Part shown: in pieces, positions 61,749 to 64,000 of the stretch
How positions within the stretch are numbered: the stretch's first letter is position 1
Layout: each line of letters starts with the position of its first letter
NCBI GenBank assembly: GCA_937995835.1
Contig: CALKIV010000027.1
Span: 101,153-165,152, forward strand
Direction: 5' to 3'
Source: an uncultured Dysgonomonas sp.
GTDB taxonomy: Bacteria; Bacteroidota; Bacteroidia; Bacteroidales; Dysgonomonadaceae
Length of the DNA stretch: 64,000 bases
Translations under genes and position numbers: made by a program
The notes under the pieces: generated by a model
Database searches by the model: none
What the model was told of the DNA's origin: nothing
The model's input: only the letters and a program-made list of their open reading frames with translations

Positions 61749-62294
61749 TTACTGTTCTTTTTCGACTTGTGTGTAATTCAATTCCAAAGGAGTTTTCCTT
61801 CCGAATATCTTTACCATTACCTTTAGCTTTTTCTTTTCTGCATTCACTTCCTCTATTACACCAGAGAAGTCTGAGAAAGGACCATTGATCACTTTCACGT
61901 GTTCTCCAACATAGTATTGGATATCCATTTCTACTGATTGCTCATCCAGCTCATCCATTGTTCCTAAGATTCTATTGACCTCTTGTTGGCTCAACGGTTG
62001 AGGATTTTGAGTATTCGGTAAAAAACCAGCAACATAATTAATATTACGCAACTGATGGATTACTTCTCCAACAAGTGCAGCTTCTATCAATATGTAACCC
62101 GGCAAATAGGCTCTTTCTTGAACCACTTTTTTGCCATTACGCATGATAAAAGTTTTTTCTGTTGGAATAAGAACTTGTGAAACATATTTCCCTAAATCGG
62201 ATTTCTCCATTTCAATTTCAAGAAACTGTTTGACTTTATTTTCTTTTCCACTAACGGCACGCAAAACGTACCATTTCTTGTCGATTTCAGTCAT
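61749..62294 (-). CDS. nusG: Transcription termination/antitermination factor NusG
   Basis: The 181-residue protein has an N-terminal NGN domain (KKWYVLRAVSGKENKVKQFL, LPGYILIEAALVGEV) and a C-terminal KOW domain (GEHVKVINGPFSDFSGVIEEV). It binds elongating RNA polymerase. It is a plain NusG in its standard place between secE (9 bp upstream) and rplK. Confidence 0.97.
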   Translation of the reverse strand: MTEIDKKWYVLRAVSGKENKVKQFLEIEMEKSDLGKYVSQVLIPTEKTFIMRNGKKVVQERAYLPGYILIEAALVGEVIHQLRNINYVAGFLPNTQNPQPLSQQEVNRILGTMDELDEQSVEMDIQYYVGEHVKVINGPFSDFSGVIEEVNAEKKKLKVMVKIFGRKTPLELNYTQVEKEQ

Positions 62295-62303
62295 TTCTTA
62301 AAA

Positions 62304-62498
62304 TTATTTTTTCAGGCCGTAGAAAAAGTTTACCACGTTCTCGAATGTAGTGTCTACCAGTAGCACAATCACCGCCATGATGATGGAAGCTATCATTACA
62401 ACAACTGCACTATTCGTAAGCTCTGCGCGACTTGGCCAGGTAACTTTATATACAAGTTCGTTATATGAATTTTTTATATAGTTAATTATCTTCTTCAT
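62304..62498 (-). CDS. secE: Preprotein translocase subunit SecE
   Basis: The 64-residue protein has an amphipathic N-terminal helix (NYIKNSYNELVYKVTWPSRA, with the conserved VTWPSR) and one membrane helix (SAVVVMIASIIMAVIVLLVD). It clamps the SecY channel. It lies 20 bp downstream of tRNA-Trp and 9 bp before nusG. Confidence 0.96.
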   Translation of the reverse strand: MKKIINYIKNSYNELVYKVTWPSRAELTNSAVVVMIASIIMAVIVLLVDTTFENVVNFFYGLKK

Positions 62499-62518
62499 TA
62501 CTCTTATGAGTTATTTAG

Positions 62519-62591
62519 CACGGGTTGAGAGGCTCGAACTCCCGACACCTGGTTTTGGAGACCAGTGCTCTACCGACTGAGCTAAACCCGT
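62519..62591 (-). tRNA. tRNA-Trp (anticodon CCA)
   Basis: On the minus strand the cloverleaf is complete: acceptor ACGGGTT with AACCCGT, the D-arm TAGCTCAGTCGGTAGAGCA, anticodon stem CTGGT/ACCAG around CTCCAAA (anticodon CCA), and T-arm GGGAGTTCGAGCCTCTC. The 3' CCA is not encoded. It lies between tuf and secE, the usual Bacteroidetes position. Confidence 0.95.
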
Positions 62592-62595
62592 AAAT

Positions 62596-62625
62596 AAAGT
62601 CGGCTTGGCAAACCGAGCCGACTTT
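62596..62625 (-). terminator. Hairpin between tuf and tRNA-Trp
   Basis: AAAGTCGGCT (62596-62605) pairs perfectly with AGCCGACTTT (62616-62625), 12 bp past the tuf stop. On the minus strand the T-rich TTTATTTA leads directly into the tRNA 5' end. It may end tuf mRNA or mark a processing site for a tuf-tRNA-secE transcript. Confidence 0.65.
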
Positions 62626-62637
62626 GATTGTATAATA

Positions 62638-63828
62638 TTATTCTACGATTTCAGTAATCTGACCTGCACCTACAGTACGACCACCTTCACGGATAGCGAA
62701 ACGTAGTCCTAGGTCGCAAGCTACTGGGTAGATCAACTCTACTGTGATAGTTACGTTATCACCAGGCATTACCATTTCAACTCCTTCTGGAAGAGTAATC
62801 TCTCCTGTTACGTCAAGCGTACGTAGATAGAATTGAGGACGGTATTTGTTATGAAATGGAGTATGACGTCCACCTTCTTCTTTCTTCAAGATATAAACCT
62901 CAGCTTTGAATTTTGTATGAGGTTTGATTTTTCCTGGGTGACAAAGTACCATACCACGTTTGATATCGTCTTTTTCAATCCCACGAAGCAATAGACCTAC
63001 GTTATCACCAGCTTGACCTTCGTCAAGAATCTTACGGAACATTTCTACTCCTGTAACAACTGATTTTCTTGCTTTCTCTCCAAGACCAATCAATTCAACT
63101 TCTTCACCAGTTTTAACGATACCAGCTTCGATACGTCCTGTTGCCACTGTTCCACGTCCTGTAATAGAGAACACGTCTTCAACTGGCATCAAGAAAGGTT
63201 TGTCAACTGCACGTGGAGGAATTGGGATCCAAGTATCCACAGCTTCCATCAACTCAACCACTTTATCTTCCCACTCAGCAACACCGTTCAATGCTCCTAG
63301 AGCTGAACCTTGGATGAATGGAGTATTATCACCATCAAAGTTATAGAATGCAAGTAGTTCTCTCATTTCAAGCTCTACCAATTCCAACATTTCAGGGTCT
63401 TCAACGATATCACATTTATTCATGAAAACAACCAATCTAGGTACGTTTACTTGACGTGCCAATAGGATGTGCTCACGAGTTTGAGGCATAGGACCATCAG
63501 TAGCAGCTACAACGATGATAGCACCGTCCATTTGAGCAGCTCCAGTAACCATGTTTTTCACGTAGTCCGCGTGACCTGGACAGTCAACGTGAGCATAGTG
63601 ACGATTAGCAGTCTCATACTCGATATGTGATGTATTGATTGTAATACCACGCTCTTTTTCTTCTGGAGCGTTATCAATTTGATCATACGATTTACCACCT
63701 CCGCTAAATCCTTTTTTCGCTAAAACGGTAGAAATAGCAGCAGTCAAAGTTGTCTTACCATGGTCAACGTGACCGATTGTACCGATGTTCACATGCGGTT
63801 TCGCCCGGTTGTAATGTTCTTTTGCCAT
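62638..63828 (-). CDS. tuf: Elongation factor Tu
   Basis: The 396-residue GTPase brings aminoacyl-tRNA to the ribosome. G1 is GHVDHGKTTL, G3 is DCPGHADY, G4 is NKCD (VVFMNKCDIVED) and G5 is GSALGAL. Domains 2 and 3 are complete (TGRGTVATGRIEAGIVKTGE; FRKIL; HTKFKAEVYIL). The acidic C-terminus ends GQITEIVE. It lies between tRNA-Thr and tRNA-Trp and is probably transcribed with the tRNA genes upstream, since the 118-bp gap shows no good promoter. Confidence 0.98.
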   Translation of the reverse strand: MAKEHYNRAKPHVNIGTIGHVDHGKTTLTAAISTVLAKKGFSGGGKSYDQIDNAPEEKERGITINTSHIEYETANRHYAHVDCPGHADYVKNMVTGAAQMDGAIIVVAATDGPMPQTREHILLARQVNVPRLVVFMNKCDIVEDPEMLELVELEMRELLAFYNFDGDNTPFIQGSALGALNGVAEWEDKVVELMEAVDTWIPIPPRAVDKPFLMPVEDVFSITGRGTVATGRIEAGIVKTGEEVELIGLGEKARKSVVTGVEMFRKILDEGQAGDNVGLLLRGIEKDDIKRGMVLCHPGKIKPHTKFKAEVYILKKEEGGRHTPFHNKYRPQFYLRTLDVTGEITLPEGVEMVMPGDNVTITVELIYPVACDLGLRFAIREGGRTVGAGQITEIVE

Positions 63829-63946
63829 AATTTAATATTCTATTATTAGTTTATTTAGTTAGTATATTCTCAATTTACTTTTACATTCTTCATCCTATAA
63901 ACAAAAGATGACATTAGGATCATTTGACATCTCGCAGACCCTTTCG

Positions 63947-64000
63947 AGCCCATGACGGGACTTGAACCCGTGACCTCTTCCTTACCAAGGAAGTGCTCTA
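63947..64000 (-). tRNA. tRNA-Thr (anticodon GGT), 5' part beyond the window
   Basis: The minus strand shows the end of the D-arm (TAGAGCA), anticodon stem CTTCC/GGAAG around TTGGTAA (anticodon GGT), variable loop, T-arm ACGGGTTCAAGTCCCGT, and acceptor strand CATGGGC plus discriminator T. The 5' acceptor half lies past position 64000. No CCA is encoded. Confidence 0.9.

Noticed and set aside
1..64000. CRISPR arrays, insertion sequences, integrases, toxin-antitoxin or phage-defence genes
   Set aside because: I looked for regularly spaced repeats and for the motifs of these proteins on both strands and found none.

Overview
The window looks like a chromosomal segment of a low-GC member of the Bacteroidales (Bacteroides or a close relative). 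The evidence is four SusC-type TonB-dependent receptor and SusD-type lipoprotein gene sets' worth of genes arranged as three adjacent SusC/SusD pairs, promoters with the Bacteroidetes -7 element TAnnTTTG instead of a sigma70 -10 box, the DUF4295 gene behind rpmB-rpmG, and the tRNA-Thr / tuf / tRNA-Trp / secE / nusG / rplKAJL / rpoBC order. I see no transposase, integrase, phage gene, CRISPR array or rRNA gene.

Region 1 (1-22.8 kb) is a polysaccharide utilization locus. A minus-strand operon reads SusC, SusD, SusC, SusD, a DUF1735-type surface lipoprotein and a secreted GH5 enzyme. This layout resembles the xylan utilization (xus) core of gut Bacteroidetes, with GH5 where a GH10 xylanase is usual. 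The operon is flanked by two sensor/regulator genes: a propeller-type sensor cut by the window start, and a membrane-bound propeller + AraC regulator with no histidine kinase, divergent from the first SusC. Beyond that regulator, plus-strand genes encode GH31, GH43-CBM6 and an esterase. Together they would bind and cut a xylose/arabinose-decorated, acylated plant glycan at the surface and finish the oligosaccharides in the periplasm. The 3' part of the GH5 gene is broken by an out-of-frame deletion inside one of two tandem C-terminal repeats.

Region 2 (22.9-34.0 kb) holds a eukaryote-type NADP isocitrate dehydrogenase, YbeY, a YeiH-type membrane protein, a two-gene NfnAB/SudBA-like flavin/iron-sulfur oxidoreductase, a lone glycosyltransferase, and a third SusC/SusD pair without linked enzymes. 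The control region in front of that pair contains a perfect 10-bp inverted repeat and two poly-G tracts.

Region 3 (34.5-50.3 kb) is mostly housekeeping: a 1163-residue DUF2723 membrane protein, a NodB deacetylase, recF-DUF721(DciA-like)-thioesterase, NDH-2, DedA, a DJ-1 family protein, pdxJ-tonB (with no exbB/exbD between them), nadK, an HU domain fused to a membrane segment and a LysM-like domain, a stand-alone HU protein, rimO and ftsY.

Region 4 (50.4-64.0 kb) is the translation/transcription block: rpmB-rpmG-DUF4295, then secE-nusG-rplK-rplA-rplJ-rplL-rpoB-rpoC behind tRNA-Thr, tuf and tRNA-Trp, all on the minus strand. Clear hairpin terminators or attenuators separate most units. All family assignments come from reading motifs by eye; no database search was run.
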